Shown: positions 48,092 through 57,502, counted from the first letter of the stretch. The stretch: 64,000 nucleotides of DNA from Pseudomonas monteilii NBRC 103158 = DSM 14164 (GCF_000730605.1 NZ_BBIS01000043.1:1-64000); one strand, 5' to 3'. Made by a program: numbers and translations. Notes: generated by a model from the letters alone, not told the origin.

Positions 48092-48811
48092 ATGAATCCT
48101 GTATCTATTCACAACTCCAATATCCTCGCCATCGAGGATGATCCGGTGCTCGGTGCCTACCTGCACGAAGAACTGCAACGCGGCGGCTTTCAGGTGACCT
48201 GGTGCCGCAATGGCCTGGAGGGCCTGGAGACGGCAGGGCGTCAGGTGTTCGATGTGGTGCTGATGGACATCCTGTTGCCCGGGCTCAATGGCCTTGACGC
48301 GTTGGCACAGTTGCGCAAGCGCAGCGCCACGCCAGTGATCCTGATGTCGGCGCTGGGCGCCGAGGCCGACCGTATCAGTGGTTTCCAGCGTGGGGCCGAT
48401 GACTACCTGCCCAAACCGTTCAGCATGGCCGAGCTGCAGGTGCGCATCGAGGCCATCCTGCGTCGGGTGGCCCTTGAGCGGCGTCATCAGGCGCCGCATG
48501 AGCAGGCCGGCGGCGGTGAGCTGCAGTTCGACGAGGGGCTGTGCGATGTGCGGCTGGATGGCCGCCTGGCAGGCCTTACGCCCAGCGAGTTCCGCCTGCT
48601 CGACATCCTCAACCGTAACCTCGATGACGTTCTGAGCAAGCCATTCCTTTACCAGCAGGTATTGCAACGCGGCTATTCGCGGCATGACCGCAGCCTGGAC
48701 ATGCATGTCAGCCAGATCCGTCGCAAGCTCAAGGGCATCGGTTATGACGAGCGGCAGATCCGCACCGTGTGGGGCAAGGGCTACGTGCTCAGCGCCACCG
48801 AGGCGGAGTGA
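48092..48811 (+). CDS. OmpR-family response regulator
   Basis: 239 residues from ATG 48092; the start is uncertain because no Shine-Dalgarno precedes it and ATG 48050 is in frame. The receiver has Asp16-Asp17 and phospho-acceptor Asp59 in VVLMDILLPG. The C-terminal winged helix (LTPSEFRLLDILNRN...YSRHDRSLDMHVSQIRRKLK) is OmpR-type. It is divergent from gacS and followed by its kinase. The position equals that of pirR in P. aeruginosa, but that is synteny only. Confidence 0.88.
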   Translation: MNPVSIHNSNILAIEDDPVLGAYLHEELQRGGFQVTWCRNGLEGLETAGRQVFDVVLMDILLPGLNGLDALAQLRKRSATPVILMSALGAEADRISGFQRGADDYLPKPFSMAELQVRIEAILRRVALERRHQAPHEQAGGGELQFDEGLCDVRLDGRLAGLTPSEFRLLDILNRNLDDVLSKPFLYQQVLQRGYSRHDRSLDMHVSQIRRKLKGIGYDERQIRTVWGKGYVLSATEAE

Positions 48812-48814
48812 GCC

Positions 48815-50188
48815 ATGCTCGACCGCCATTCGTTGTTCTGGAAGCTGGCCATCTTGCTGGTGGGCTTCTGCCTGCTGATGATTGGCCTCAGTTATACCTG
48901 GGGCCGGCACATGGAAATCCAGAACGCTTTCCTCTCTGAGCCGGCGCGGCAAACGCTGCGTGGCTATGCCACCGAGGCCGAGCAAGCCTGGCGTAGCGGT
49001 GGGCGGGCGGGGCTGGACCAGTGGGTGGCGGCGATGCACCAGCGTGAACGGGGCTGGGTGGGTGTGCTGGATATCAACCTGCGGCCCCTCGACAGTGCCA
49101 CCCTCAACCCGCAGATCATGCAGCGGCTGACGCGCCTGCGCGGGGTCGATTGGCCTATGAGCCGTCGCAGCGTCGACCAGCCTTGGGTGCGTGTACCGTT
49201 CCCGTCGGCGCCGGAGCAGGGCATGCTGGTGATCGAACTGCCGCAGCGGTTCAATCCGGACCAGTACCGCTTGCTGTGGCGCATCGTCACCAACGGCATC
49301 ATCCCCGGCCTGTTCACCTTGCTGCTGTGCGTGGGCCTGTACCGCATGTTGATCGTGCCCCTGAACCAGCTGCGCGAACAGGCCAATGCCTGGCGCGCCG
49401 ACCAGCTGTCGGCACGCCTGGACTCGCGCACCATCGCCCGGCATGACGAGCTGGGCGAGCTGGCCCGCGCCTTCGACCAGATGGCCGAGCGGCTGCAGGG
49501 CACGGTGGCCATGCAGCAGCAGTTGTTGCGCGACTTGTCGCATGAAATGCGCACACCGTTGAGCCGGCTGCGGGTAGCTTGTGACGGTGAAACCGACTTG
49601 CAACGCCTGCGCGAGCGCCTGACCCGTGAAGTGGACGGCATGCAGCAACTGGTAGAAGACACCCTGCAATTGGCCTGGCAGGACGCCGAACGTGCGCCGA
49701 TGAACCTGGAGCCGATCGAAGTCCACGCGTTGTGGGAGCTGCTGGCCGAAAATGCCAGCTACGAGAGCGGCTGGTCGCTTGAGCGCTTGCGCTGTGAAGT
49801 GCCGGCCGACTGCTGGGTACAGGGCAACCTCAACCACTTGGCCCAGGCACTGGAAAACATGTTGCGCAATGCCATTCGTCACTCGCCGGCCGAGGGTGTG
49901 GTGCGCCTGGGTGGGCAGCGCGAAGGCAGTAACTGGTGGTTGTGGCTGGAAGATGAAGGCGGCGGTGTAGCCGAAGAGGACCTGGAACGGATCTTCGCGC
50001 CGTTCTCGCGGCTGGACGGTTCGCGGCCGGGGGATGGTGGTTTTGGCTTGGGGCTGAGCATCGCCCGCAGTGCCATCCAGCGTCAGGGCGGCACTTTGTG
50101 GGCGCAGAATGGCAAGCGTGGGCTGCAACTGTGGATGCGCTTGCCGTTACATGCGGCGGTTTCGGCGCGGGCGCAGGCCGCCTTATAG
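48815..50188 (+). CDS. Sensor histidine kinase, partner of the OmpR-type regulator
   Basis: 457 residues, starting 3 bases after the regulator. Two membrane helices (LAILLVGFCLLMIGLSYTW and IIPGLFTLLLCVGLYRMLI) flank a periplasmic sensor domain of about 140 residues. A HAMP domain, the H-box LSHEMRTPLSRLR (His243) and the ATPase region (NMLRNAIRH, then FGLGLSIARS) follow. The ligand is unknown. It sits where pirS lies in P. aeruginosa, but the iron-siderophore receptor gene pirA is absent downstream. Confidence 0.9.
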   Translation: MLDRHSLFWKLAILLVGFCLLMIGLSYTWGRHMEIQNAFLSEPARQTLRGYATEAEQAWRSGGRAGLDQWVAAMHQRERGWVGVLDINLRPLDSATLNPQIMQRLTRLRGVDWPMSRRSVDQPWVRVPFPSAPEQGMLVIELPQRFNPDQYRLLWRIVTNGIIPGLFTLLLCVGLYRMLIVPLNQLREQANAWRADQLSARLDSRTIARHDELGELARAFDQMAERLQGTVAMQQQLLRDLSHEMRTPLSRLRVACDGETDLQRLRERLTREVDGMQQLVEDTLQLAWQDAERAPMNLEPIEVHALWELLAENASYESGWSLERLRCEVPADCWVQGNLNHLAQALENMLRNAIRHSPAEGVVRLGGQREGSNWWLWLEDEGGGVAEEDLERIFAPFSRLDGSRPGDGGFGLGLSIARSAIQRQGGTLWAQNGKRGLQLWMRLPLHAAVSARAQAAL

Positions 50189-50282
50189 CTTGTAGCTATA
50201 TGCTCTACAGATTGCGTGATATGGCCGCGAAGGGTTTGCCGGTATGATAGGCGCCCCTGCCGTCCGGATTGTGAAATACACC

Positions 50283-51182
50283 ATGACCTTGCAGTACCCA
50301 ACCATCGCCGATTGCGTCGGCAATACGCCACTGGTTCGCCTGCAGCGCATTGCTGGCGAAACCAGCAACACCCTCCTGCTCAAGCTCGAAGGTAACAATC
50401 CTGCCGGCTCGGTGAAGGACCGCCCTGCGCTGTCGATGATCACCCGCGCCGAACTGCGTGGCCAGATCAAGCCCGGCGACACCTTGATCGAAGCCACCTC
50501 CGGCAACACCGGCATCGCCCTGGCGATGGCGGCGGCAATCAAGGGTTACAAGATGATCCTGATCATGCCCGACAATTCCACCGCCGAGCGTAAGGCCGCG
50601 ATGACCGCCTACGGCGCCGAGCTGATTCTGGTGACCAAGGAAGAGGGCATGGAAGGTGCCCGCGACCTGGCCGAGAAGCTGCAGGCCGAAGGCCGCGGCC
50701 TGGTGCTCGACCAGTTCGCCAACGGCGACAACCCGATCGCCCACTACAACAGCACTGGCCCGGAAATCTGGCAGCAGACCCAAGGCACCATTACCCATTT
50801 CGTCAGTTCCATGGGCACCACCGGCACCATCATGGGCTGCTCGCAGTACCTCAAGGAGCAGAATCCGGCGGTGCAGATCATCGGCCTGCAGCCCATGGAA
50901 GGCTCGGCCATTCCAGGCATTCGCCGCTGGCCCGAGGAATACCTGCCGAAAATTTTCGACGCCACCCGCGTAGACCGCGTGGTCGACATGTCGCAGCAGG
51001 AAGCCGAAGACACCAGCCGCCGCCTTGCCCGTGAAGAGGGCATTTTCTGCGGCGTGTCTTCCGGTGGTGCGGTCGCAGCCATGCTGCGCCTGTCCCGCGA
51101 GGTGGAAAATGCCGTGATGGTCGCGATCATCTGCGACCGCGGCGACCGTTACCTGTCCACCGGCCTGTTCGACCCAAGCTAA
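50283..51182 (+). CDS. cysM: CysM, O-acetylserine sulfhydrylase B
   Basis: 299 residues from ATG 50283 (MTLQYPTIADCVGNTPLVRL). It makes cysteine from O-acetylserine and sulphide (or S-sulphocysteine from thiosulphate) using PLP. The PLP lysine lies in NNPAGSVKDRPAL, the EATSGNTGIALAM loop binds the substrate, and VSSMGTTGTIMG binds the cofactor phosphate. rlmD begins immediately after its stop. Confidence 0.95.
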   Translation: MTLQYPTIADCVGNTPLVRLQRIAGETSNTLLLKLEGNNPAGSVKDRPALSMITRAELRGQIKPGDTLIEATSGNTGIALAMAAAIKGYKMILIMPDNSTAERKAAMTAYGAELILVTKEEGMEGARDLAEKLQAEGRGLVLDQFANGDNPIAHYNSTGPEIWQQTQGTITHFVSSMGTTGTIMGCSQYLKEQNPAVQIIGLQPMEGSAIPGIRRWPEEYLPKIFDATRVDRVVDMSQQEAEDTSRRLAREEGIFCGVSSGGAVAAMLRLSREVENAVMVAIICDRGDRYLSTGLFDPS

Positions 51183-52541
51183 ATGTCCAAGAAAAAAAGC
51201 AACAGCGGCCTGCGCTTCCAGCCGGCCGGCGGCAACCGTAGCCCCCAGGTGCCCGTGGGCAAGAAGCAGCGCCTGGATATCGAGCGCCTGGCCGGTGACG
51301 GCCGTGGCATTGCCTTCCTTGACGGGCGCACCTGGTTCGTCAGTGGCGCCCTGGCCGGTGAGGCCGTGGAGGCGCGCGTGCTCAATGCCCGTGGCAAAGT
51401 GGTCGAGGCCCGCCTGGAGCGCCTGCTACAGGCCAGCCCCGAGCGCCGCGAGGCGCCGTGCCGCTATTACGACCGCTGCGGAGGCTGCAACCTGCAGCAC
51501 CTGCCGCACGAAGCGCAACTGGCGCTCAAGCAGCGCACGCTGGCCGAACAGCTGCAGCGAGTGGCTGGCGTGCAGCCCGAGGAATGGGCCGCACCGCTGA
51601 GCGGGCCGGAATTTGGCTACCGACGCCGTGCCCGCGTGGCCGTTCGCTGGGACGTCAAGGCGCGTCAGCTGGAGGTCGGCTTCCGTGCCGAAGCCAGCCA
51701 GGCCATCATCGCCATCGACGATTGCGCGGTACTGGTACAGCCTTTGCAGTCGATTCTGCGCCACTTGCCGACGGTGCTGCGTGCGTTGAGCAAACCCCAG
51801 GCGCTGGGCCACGTGGAGCTGTTCAGTGGTACCGCCGAGGCGGTGCTGGTGCGGCATGTTGCGCCGCTGCCGGCAGAAGACCTGGCGAAACTGCAGGCGT
51901 TTTGCGAGCAGGCCGATGCCCAGCTGTGGTTGCAGGGTGAAGGTGAGCCCGCGCCGGTGGACGCTACCGCACAACTGGGCTTTGCCTTGGCACCGTGGCA
52001 GCTGGAACTGGCCTGGCGCCCGGGCGACTTCGTCCAGGTGAATGCCCAGGTCAACACGGCGATGATCGAGCAAGCCCTGGCCTGGCTCGCACCGCAGGCC
52101 GACGAACGTGTGCTGGACTTGTTTTGCGGCTTGGGCAACTTCGCCCTGCCGCTGGCCCGCCAGGCGCGCGAAGTGGTGGCTGTGGAAGGTGTACAGGCCA
52201 TGGTCGATCGGGCTGCGGCCAATGCCCGAAACAACAATGTGCATAACGCACGGTTTTTTCAGGCCGATTTATCGCAGCCTTTGGCAGGCACCGGATGGGC
52301 CGCCGAGGGCTTTTCTGCGGTACTCTTGGATCCACCGCGCGACGGTGCTTTCGAGGTGGTGCAAGGCATCGCACGCCTCCAGGCCAAACGGCTGGTCTAC
52401 GTATCGTGCAACCCGGCCACGCTGGCGCGAGACGCCCAGGTGCTGGTCGGCCAGGGGTACCGGTTAAAAAGGGCCGGGATTCTCGACATGTTTCCTCAAA
52501 CGGCGCATGTCGAGGCCATGGCGTTATTCGAAGCGGGCTAG
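51183..52541 (+). CDS. rlmD: 23S rRNA (uracil(1939)-C5)-methyltransferase
   Basis: 452 residues, starting directly after the cysM stop with no gap. It methylates U1939 of 23S rRNA using SAM. An N-terminal TRAM domain is followed by an iron-sulphur motif (CRYYDRCGGCNLQHL). The C-terminal methyltransferase has DLFCGLGNFALPLA and the catalytic cysteine in VYVSCNPATLARD. It is also named rumA. relA follows 96 bases downstream. Confidence 0.95.
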   Translation: MSKKKSNSGLRFQPAGGNRSPQVPVGKKQRLDIERLAGDGRGIAFLDGRTWFVSGALAGEAVEARVLNARGKVVEARLERLLQASPERREAPCRYYDRCGGCNLQHLPHEAQLALKQRTLAEQLQRVAGVQPEEWAAPLSGPEFGYRRRARVAVRWDVKARQLEVGFRAEASQAIIAIDDCAVLVQPLQSILRHLPTVLRALSKPQALGHVELFSGTAEAVLVRHVAPLPAEDLAKLQAFCEQADAQLWLQGEGEPAPVDATAQLGFALAPWQLELAWRPGDFVQVNAQVNTAMIEQALAWLAPQADERVLDLFCGLGNFALPLARQAREVVAVEGVQAMVDRAAANARNNNVHNARFFQADLSQPLAGTGWAAEGFSAVLLDPPRDGAFEVVQGIARLQAKRLVYVSCNPATLARDAQVLVGQGYRLKRAGILDMFPQTAHVEAMALFEAG

Positions 52542-52637
52542 CAGACTGGCCCCTTGGTGCGGCTTCCATGGAATGGCAGCCGCACGGTGATCGCCAGCGC
52601 ATCCACGTGGTGCGCTGTATGGAAAGGTAAAACAAAG

Positions 52638-54878
52638 ATGGTACAGGTGAGAGTGCACCAGCCGGTCAACACCGACGGCAGTATCAATCTCGAAGCATGG
52701 TTGGACCATGTGGTAAGCGTCGATTCGGCACTGGATCGCGCAGCGCTGAAAGAGGCCTGCGAGTTTGCCCATGAGGTCGAGAAAAAGGGCAACCCGGCCA
52801 AGCATTCCTGGGCGGACGGTACGTCCAGCTTTCAGGCGGGGCTGGAGATCGCCGAAATTCTCGCCGACCTCAAGCTCGACCAGGACTCCCTGGTGGCAGC
52901 GGTCATCTACCGCTCGGTGCGCGAAGGCAAGGTCACCCTGGCTGAAGTCAGCCAACGTTTTGGCCCGGTGGTGTCGAAGCTGATCGATGGCGTGCTGCGC
53001 ATGGCCGCCATCAGTGCCAGCCTCAGCCCACGGCAGTCGCTGGTGCTGGGCTCGCAGGCGCAGGTCGAGAACCTGCGCAAGATGCTCGTGGCCATGGTCG
53101 ACGACGTGCGTGTGGCCCTGATCAAGCTGGCCGAGCGCACCTGCGCGATCCGTGCGGTCAAGGCTGCTGACGACGAGAAACGCCTGCGTGTCGCGCGCGA
53201 GGTGTTCGACATCTATGCGCCGCTGGCGCACCGCCTGGGTATCGGCCACATCAAGTGGGAGCTGGAAGACCTGTCTTTCCGCTACCTCGAACCCGACCAG
53301 TACAAGCAGATCGCCAAACTGCTGCACGAGCGCCGACTGGACCGCGAGCGCTTCATCAGCGACGTGATGAACCAGTTGCAGAACGAGTTGCTGGCCACAG
53401 GCGTGAAGGCCGATATCAGCGGTCGGGCGAAACACATTTATTCGATCTGGCGCAAGATGCAGCGCAAAGGCCTGGAATTCAGCCAGATCTACGACGTGCG
53501 TGCGGTGCGCGTGCTGGTGCCGGAAATCCGCGACTGCTACACCGCGTTGGGCATTGTGCACACGCTGTGGCGGCACATTCCCAAAGAGTTCGACGACTAC
53601 ATCGCCAACCCCAAGGAGAACGGCTATCGCTCGCTGCACACGGCGGTGATCGGCCCCGAGGGCAAGGTGCTGGAAGTGCAGATCCGTACCCACGGCATGC
53701 ACGAAGAAGCCGAGCTCGGCGTATGCGCCCACTGGCGCTACAAGGGCACCGACGTCAAGCCGAGCTCCAACCACTACGAAGAGAAGATCTCCTGGCTGCG
53801 CCAGGTGCTGGAGTGGCACGAAGAGCTGGGCGACATCGGTGGCCTGGCCGAGCAGCTGCGCGTCGACATCGAGCCGGACCGGGTTTACGTATTCACCCCG
53901 GACGGCCATGCCATCGACCTGCCCAAGGGTGCCACGCCGCTGGACTTCGCCTACCGCGTGCACACCGAGATTGGCCATAACTGCCGTGGCGCCAAGATCA
54001 ACGGCCGTATCGTACCGCTGAACTACAGCCTGCAGACCGGCGAGCAGGTCGAGATCATCACCAGCAAGCACGGTAACCCCAGCCGCGACTGGTTGAACTC
54101 CAACCTGGGCTATGTCACCACCTCGCGGGCGCGGGCCAAGATCGTGCACTGGTTCAAGCTGCAGGCGCGCGACCAGAACGTCGCCGCTGGCAAGACTTTG
54201 CTCGAACGTGAACTCAGCCGCCTGGGCCTGCCGCAGGTCGACTTCGAGCGCCTGGCTGAGAAAACCAACGTCAAGACCGCCGAGGACATGTTCGCCTCGC
54301 TGGGGGCGGGCGACCTGCGCCTGGCCCATCTGGTCAATGCTGCCCAGCAGTTGCTGGAACCCGAGCGTATCGAGCAGATCGAGCTGGTGCCGCGCAAGCC
54401 TACCGGCCCGCGTACTGGCAAGCGTGGCGATATCCAAATCCAGGGGGTCGGCAACCTGCTGACGCAGATGGCCGGTTGCTGCCAGCCGCTGCCGGGCGAT
54501 GCCATTGTCGGCTACATCACCCAGGGCCGTGGCGTGAGCATCCACCGCCAGGACTGCGCCTCGGTGCTGCAGCTGGCGGGCAAGGAGCCGGAGCGCATGA
54601 TCCAGGTGAGCTGGGGGCCGATCCCGGTGCAGACCTACCCGGTTGACATCGTTATTCGTGCCTACGACCGCCCGGGCCTGCTGCGCGACGTTTCGCAGGT
54701 GCTGCTGAACGAGAAAATCAACGTGCTGGCGGTGAACACCCGCTCGAACAAGGAAGACAACACCGCGCTGATGTCGCTGACCATCGAGATTCCGGGCCTG
54801 GACGCGCTGGGGCGCCTGCTGGGGCGGATCTCGCAGTTGCCGAACATCATCGAGACGCGGCGTAATCGTACCCCTTGA
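52638..54878 (+). CDS. relA: RelA, (p)ppGpp synthetase I
   Basis: 746 residues from ATG 52638 (MVQVRVHQPVNTDGS). RelA makes (p)ppGpp on starved ribosomes. The pseudo-hydrolase domain (residues about 60-200) lacks the HD motif: the aligned region reads VAAVIYRSVREGKVT, so hydrolysis is not expected. The synthetase domain has the RelA-type EFDDYIANPKENGYRSLHTAV motif. TGS (YVFTPDGHAIDLPKGATPLDFAY) and a C-terminal ACT domain complete the ribosome-sensing part. mazG follows after a REP element. Confidence 0.97.
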   Translation: MVQVRVHQPVNTDGSINLEAWLDHVVSVDSALDRAALKEACEFAHEVEKKGNPAKHSWADGTSSFQAGLEIAEILADLKLDQDSLVAAVIYRSVREGKVTLAEVSQRFGPVVSKLIDGVLRMAAISASLSPRQSLVLGSQAQVENLRKMLVAMVDDVRVALIKLAERTCAIRAVKAADDEKRLRVAREVFDIYAPLAHRLGIGHIKWELEDLSFRYLEPDQYKQIAKLLHERRLDRERFISDVMNQLQNELLATGVKADISGRAKHIYSIWRKMQRKGLEFSQIYDVRAVRVLVPEIRDCYTALGIVHTLWRHIPKEFDDYIANPKENGYRSLHTAVIGPEGKVLEVQIRTHGMHEEAELGVCAHWRYKGTDVKPSSNHYEEKISWLRQVLEWHEELGDIGGLAEQLRVDIEPDRVYVFTPDGHAIDLPKGATPLDFAYRVHTEIGHNCRGAKINGRIVPLNYSLQTGEQVEIITSKHGNPSRDWLNSNLGYVTTSRARAKIVHWFKLQARDQNVAAGKTLLERELSRLGLPQVDFERLAEKTNVKTAEDMFASLGAGDLRLAHLVNAAQQLLEPERIEQIELVPRKPTGPRTGKRGDIQIQGVGNLLTQMAGCCQPLPGDAIVGYITQGRGVSIHRQDCASVLQLAGKEPERMIQVSWGPIPVQTYPVDIVIRAYDRPGLLRDVSQVLLNEKINVLAVNTRSNKEDNTALMSLTIEIPGLDALGRLLGRISQLPNIIETRRNRTP

Positions 54879-54884
54879 GACTGC

Positions 54885-54952
54885 GGCGCCTGCTTCGAGG
54901 GTAAACCCGCTCCTACCCCTGTAGGAGTGGGCTTGGCCGCGAAGAGGGCGCC
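54885..54952. repeat. Degenerate REPIN between relA and mazG
   Basis: GGCGCC boxes at 54885 and 54947 bracket two inverted, diverged REP units with CTCCTAC and GTAGGAG arms near the centre. It is more degraded than the copy at 10404. It can fold into a long imperfect hairpin that ends the relA transcript. Confidence 0.7.
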
Positions 54953-54970
54953 ACCGAAGGACCTGCCTAC

Positions 54971-55804
54971 ATGACCTACACCCTCGAAGACCTGCTGCAC
55001 CTCATGGCCCGCCTGCGCGACCCGCAGTACGGTTGCCCATGGGACCTCAAGCAGAACTACGCGAGCATCGTCCCGCACACGATTGAAGAAGCCTACGAGG
55101 TCGCCGACACCATCGAGCGCGGTGATTTCGAGCACCTGCAAGGTGAGCTGGGCGACTTGCTGTTCCAGGTGGTCTACTACAGCCAGCTGGCCCGGGAGGA
55201 GGGGCGTTTCGAGTTCGATGGCGTGGTCGACAGCATCACCCGCAAGCTGATTCGTCGCCATCCGCATGTATTCCCTACCGGCGAGCTTTATGCGCCGCTG
55301 GATACCCCCAGCCTGAGCGAGGCCCAGGTCAAGTCCCGTTGGGAGGAGATCAAGGCCGAGGAGCGGGCCGAGAAAAGCACGCCCGAGCAACTGTCGCTGC
55401 TCGATGACGTGCCGTCAGCCTTGCCGGCCCTGTCACGGGCAGCCAAACTGCAAAAGCGCGCCGCCACGGTCGGTTTCGACTGGCCGGCGGCATTGCCGGT
55501 GCTGGACAAGGTGCGCGAAGAACTGGACGAAGTGTTGCAGGCCATGGCCGACGGCGATGCCGATGCCCTCGAAGATGAAGTGGGCGACCTGCTGTTCGCC
55601 ACCGTCAACCTGGCCCGCCACCTCAAGCATGACCCGGAAAACGCCCTGCGCCGCGCCAACCGCAAGTTCGAACGACGTTTCCGTTTTATCGAACAGGCAT
55701 TGCGCGACAGTGGTCGTCCCATTGAAGATTGTAACCTTGATGAACTGGATGCCCTTTGGGGGGAAGCCAAGCGTCAGGAAAAGAACCTGCCCAGCTGCGG
55801 CTGA
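54971..55804 (+). CDS. mazG: MazG, nucleoside triphosphate pyrophosphohydrolase
   Basis: 277 residues, the two-domain form. It removes pyrophosphate from (d)NTPs and lowers ppGpp-linked toxicity in E. coli, which fits its place after relA. Metal-binding repeats occur twice: EEAYEVADTIERGDFEHLQGELGD and EELDEVLQAMADGDADALEDEVGDLLFA. The CPWDLKQ motif near the N-terminus is typical. The DUF2058 gene follows after 26 bases. Confidence 0.95.
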   Translation: MTYTLEDLLHLMARLRDPQYGCPWDLKQNYASIVPHTIEEAYEVADTIERGDFEHLQGELGDLLFQVVYYSQLAREEGRFEFDGVVDSITRKLIRRHPHVFPTGELYAPLDTPSLSEAQVKSRWEEIKAEERAEKSTPEQLSLLDDVPSALPALSRAAKLQKRAATVGFDWPAALPVLDKVREELDEVLQAMADGDADALEDEVGDLLFATVNLARHLKHDPENALRRANRKFERRFRFIEQALRDSGRPIEDCNLDELDALWGEAKRQEKNLPSCG

Positions 55805-55830
55805 GCTGTTGCATAAGTGAGTGAACATTC

Positions 55831-56370
55831 ATGAGCCTTTCCCTTCGCGACCAATTGCTCAAAGCCGGTCTGGTCAACCAGAAACAGGTCTCGCAGACCA
55901 ACAAAGCTGAAAAGAAACAGAAGCGCATGGAGCACAAAGGCCAGGTCGAAGTCGACGACAGCCAGCAGCGCATGGCCAAGGAAGCCATGGCCGAAAAGGT
56001 CAAGCGTGACCAGGAGCTGAATCGCCAGCAGCAGGAAAAGGCCGAGCAGAAGGCCCGTGCTGCACAGATCAAGCAACTGATCGAAGCTACTCGCCTGCCC
56101 AAGCTTAGCACCGAGGATTACTACAACTTCGTCGATGACAAGAAGGTCAAGCGCATTGCCGTCAATGCCTTGATGCGTACCAAGCTGAGTAACGGCGCGT
56201 TGGCCGTGGTTTCTCATGCCGGTGGCTACGAGGTTATCCCTCGCGAAGCGGCGGTGAAGATCCAGGAGCGCGACCCTGGCCGTATCCTGCTGCTCAATAC
56301 CCATGTCGAGGAAGCGGACGAAGATGACCCGTACGCCGCCTACAAGATCCCTGATGATCTGATGTGGTAA
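55831..56370 (+). CDS. DUF2058 (YaiL-like) protein
   Basis: 179 residues, strongly charged in the first 90 (many Lys/Gln/Glu in helical pattern: NKAEKKQKRMEHKGQVEVDDSQQ). It resembles the DUF2058/YaiL family, proposed to be nucleoprotein or polysome-associated factors, without a known reaction. The C-terminal part (YYNFVDDKKVKRIAVNALM) is more globular. It ends at a strong terminator shared with the convergent small gene. Confidence 0.8.
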   Translation: MSLSLRDQLLKAGLVNQKQVSQTNKAEKKQKRMEHKGQVEVDDSQQRMAKEAMAEKVKRDQELNRQQQEKAEQKARAAQIKQLIEATRLPKLSTEDYYNFVDDKKVKRIAVNALMRTKLSNGALAVVSHAGGYEVIPREAAVKIQERDPGRILLLNTHVEEADEDDPYAAYKIPDDLMW

Positions 56371-56375
56371 ACACG

Positions 56376-56402
56376 AAAAACCCCGCCTTGGCGGGGTTTT
56401 TT
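56376..56402. terminator. Bidirectional terminator
   Basis: AAAAACCCCGCC-TTG-GCGGGGTTTTTT: clear stem with A-run and T-run, lying between the convergent DUF2058 and 60-residue genes. Confidence 0.92.
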
Positions 56403-56416
56403 ATTTGAAGGCTGGG

Positions 56417-56599
56417 TCATTGCGTGGTGCGCTGGTTTTCCAGGTCTTCCAGCTCTACGCGGTATTGGTGCGCTTCGTGTTCGTTGTGGAACATCCCCAC
56501 CAGTTGACCTTGTTGGTGCACATCCCAGATCCGCATGCCGGCGGCCAGGCTTTCGTGGGACATTTTCGATTCGTCGCGTTCGGTTACTTGGACAGTCAT
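56417..56599 (-). CDS. Conserved small hypothetical protein, 60 residues
   Basis: 60 residues, hydrophilic. It contains IWDVHQQGQLVGMFHNEHEAHQYRVELEDLE, a short mixed alpha/beta stretch that could bind a partner, but no motif I recognise. The 5' region contains an inverted repeat, TGCGACA-GTG-TGTCGCA, 26 bases upstream of the start. Function unknown. Confidence 0.65.
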   Translation of the reverse strand: MTVQVTERDESKMSHESLAAGMRIWDVHQQGQLVGMFHNEHEAHQYRVELEDLENQRTTQ

Positions 56600-56732
56600 C
56601 GGTAAACTCCACTTCTTCAGTTGGCTGCGACAGTGTGTCGCACACCCTCTTTATAGAGTTTGTTAGCAGGCTAAGTAAATAAAACGGGCATGAAACAAGT
56701 TTCATGAAGGCCAGTGCCTTTGCACAAGAGCA

Positions 56733-56760
56733 TAAAAAAGCCCCGCACTGGGCGGGGCTT
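56733..56760 (-). terminator. Terminator of the DUF3108 gene
   Basis: On the minus strand AAGCCCCGC-loop-GCGGGGCTT is followed by a T-run, a clear intrinsic terminator 24 bases past the DUF3108 gene. Confidence 0.88.
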
Positions 56761-56783
56761 GGGATGTTGCAGACAGTGCTGGA

Positions 56784-57494
56784 TCAGTTGCCTTTCACCG
56801 GCTTGCCATCGACCGTGCCATCCTGCAGCACGATCACGTACTCCTTGCCATCGGTCTCTACCTGGCGCAGTTGCACCAGCAGGTAGTCCCAGTTCTTGGC
56901 GAACCACAGCTCGGTGATGCGCTTGCTCTGGCTTGGGTCGCGCACGCGCTCGACCTTTACCGCATCGACCTGGCCGGTCTTGGTGGTGACTTTTTCGGTG
57001 CCCAGCACGCGGAAGTCGTAGGTGTCGATCTCGTCACCATCAACCACCTGGTAGGTCATGCTTTTCTTGCCGGCGGCCACGTCATGCTGCAGGGCCAACT
57101 GGTAGGACGACTTGTCCAGCACGCCACGGTTCAGCGGTAGGCTGACGGCATCGCCACGGTCGCTGCCGGTGACTTTCTTGCCAGTCCAGTCGAAGTTCAG
57201 GTCGACCTTCTTGGCCTTGCCCAGGCCGCCGCGCTCGAAGTGGTACTTCTGCGGCAGCAGGGTGTCGTTTTCCATGCGCAGGGTGCTTTGCTCGGTCAGG
57301 CTGGCGATCATCATGGAGGCCTTGAAGTTAAGGTCCCAGGTACCATTGGCATTCTTGACCAGGCTGCGCTCGGCGGTGCCGCTCATGGGCAGCTGCTTCC
57401 AGTCGGCGGTGTAGCTGGCCGAGAAAGGCTTCAGATCAGCTGCCTGGAGGGGCAGGGCGAGCACGGCGAGAGCCAAAAGCAGGGCGCGACGCAT
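56784..57494 (-). CDS. DUF3108 periplasmic protein
   Basis: 236 residues with a signal peptide (MRRALLLALAVLALPLQAADL, cut after QAA or QA). The mature sequence FSASYTADWKQLPMSGTAERSL and the later YDFRVLGTEKVTTKTGQVDAVKVERV are typical of DUF3108, a beta-rich fold found in envelope proteins. It is 8 bases downstream of purN on the same strand. Function unknown. Confidence 0.85.
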   Translation of the reverse strand: MRRALLLALAVLALPLQAADLKPFSASYTADWKQLPMSGTAERSLVKNANGTWDLNFKASMMIASLTEQSTLRMENDTLLPQKYHFERGGLGKAKKVDLNFDWTGKKVTGSDRGDAVSLPLNRGVLDKSSYQLALQHDVAAGKKSMTYQVVDGDEIDTYDFRVLGTEKVTTKTGQVDAVKVERVRDPSQSKRITELWFAKNWDYLLVQLRQVETDGKEYVIVLQDGTVDGKPVKGN

Positions 57495-57502
57495 AAATTC
57501 TC

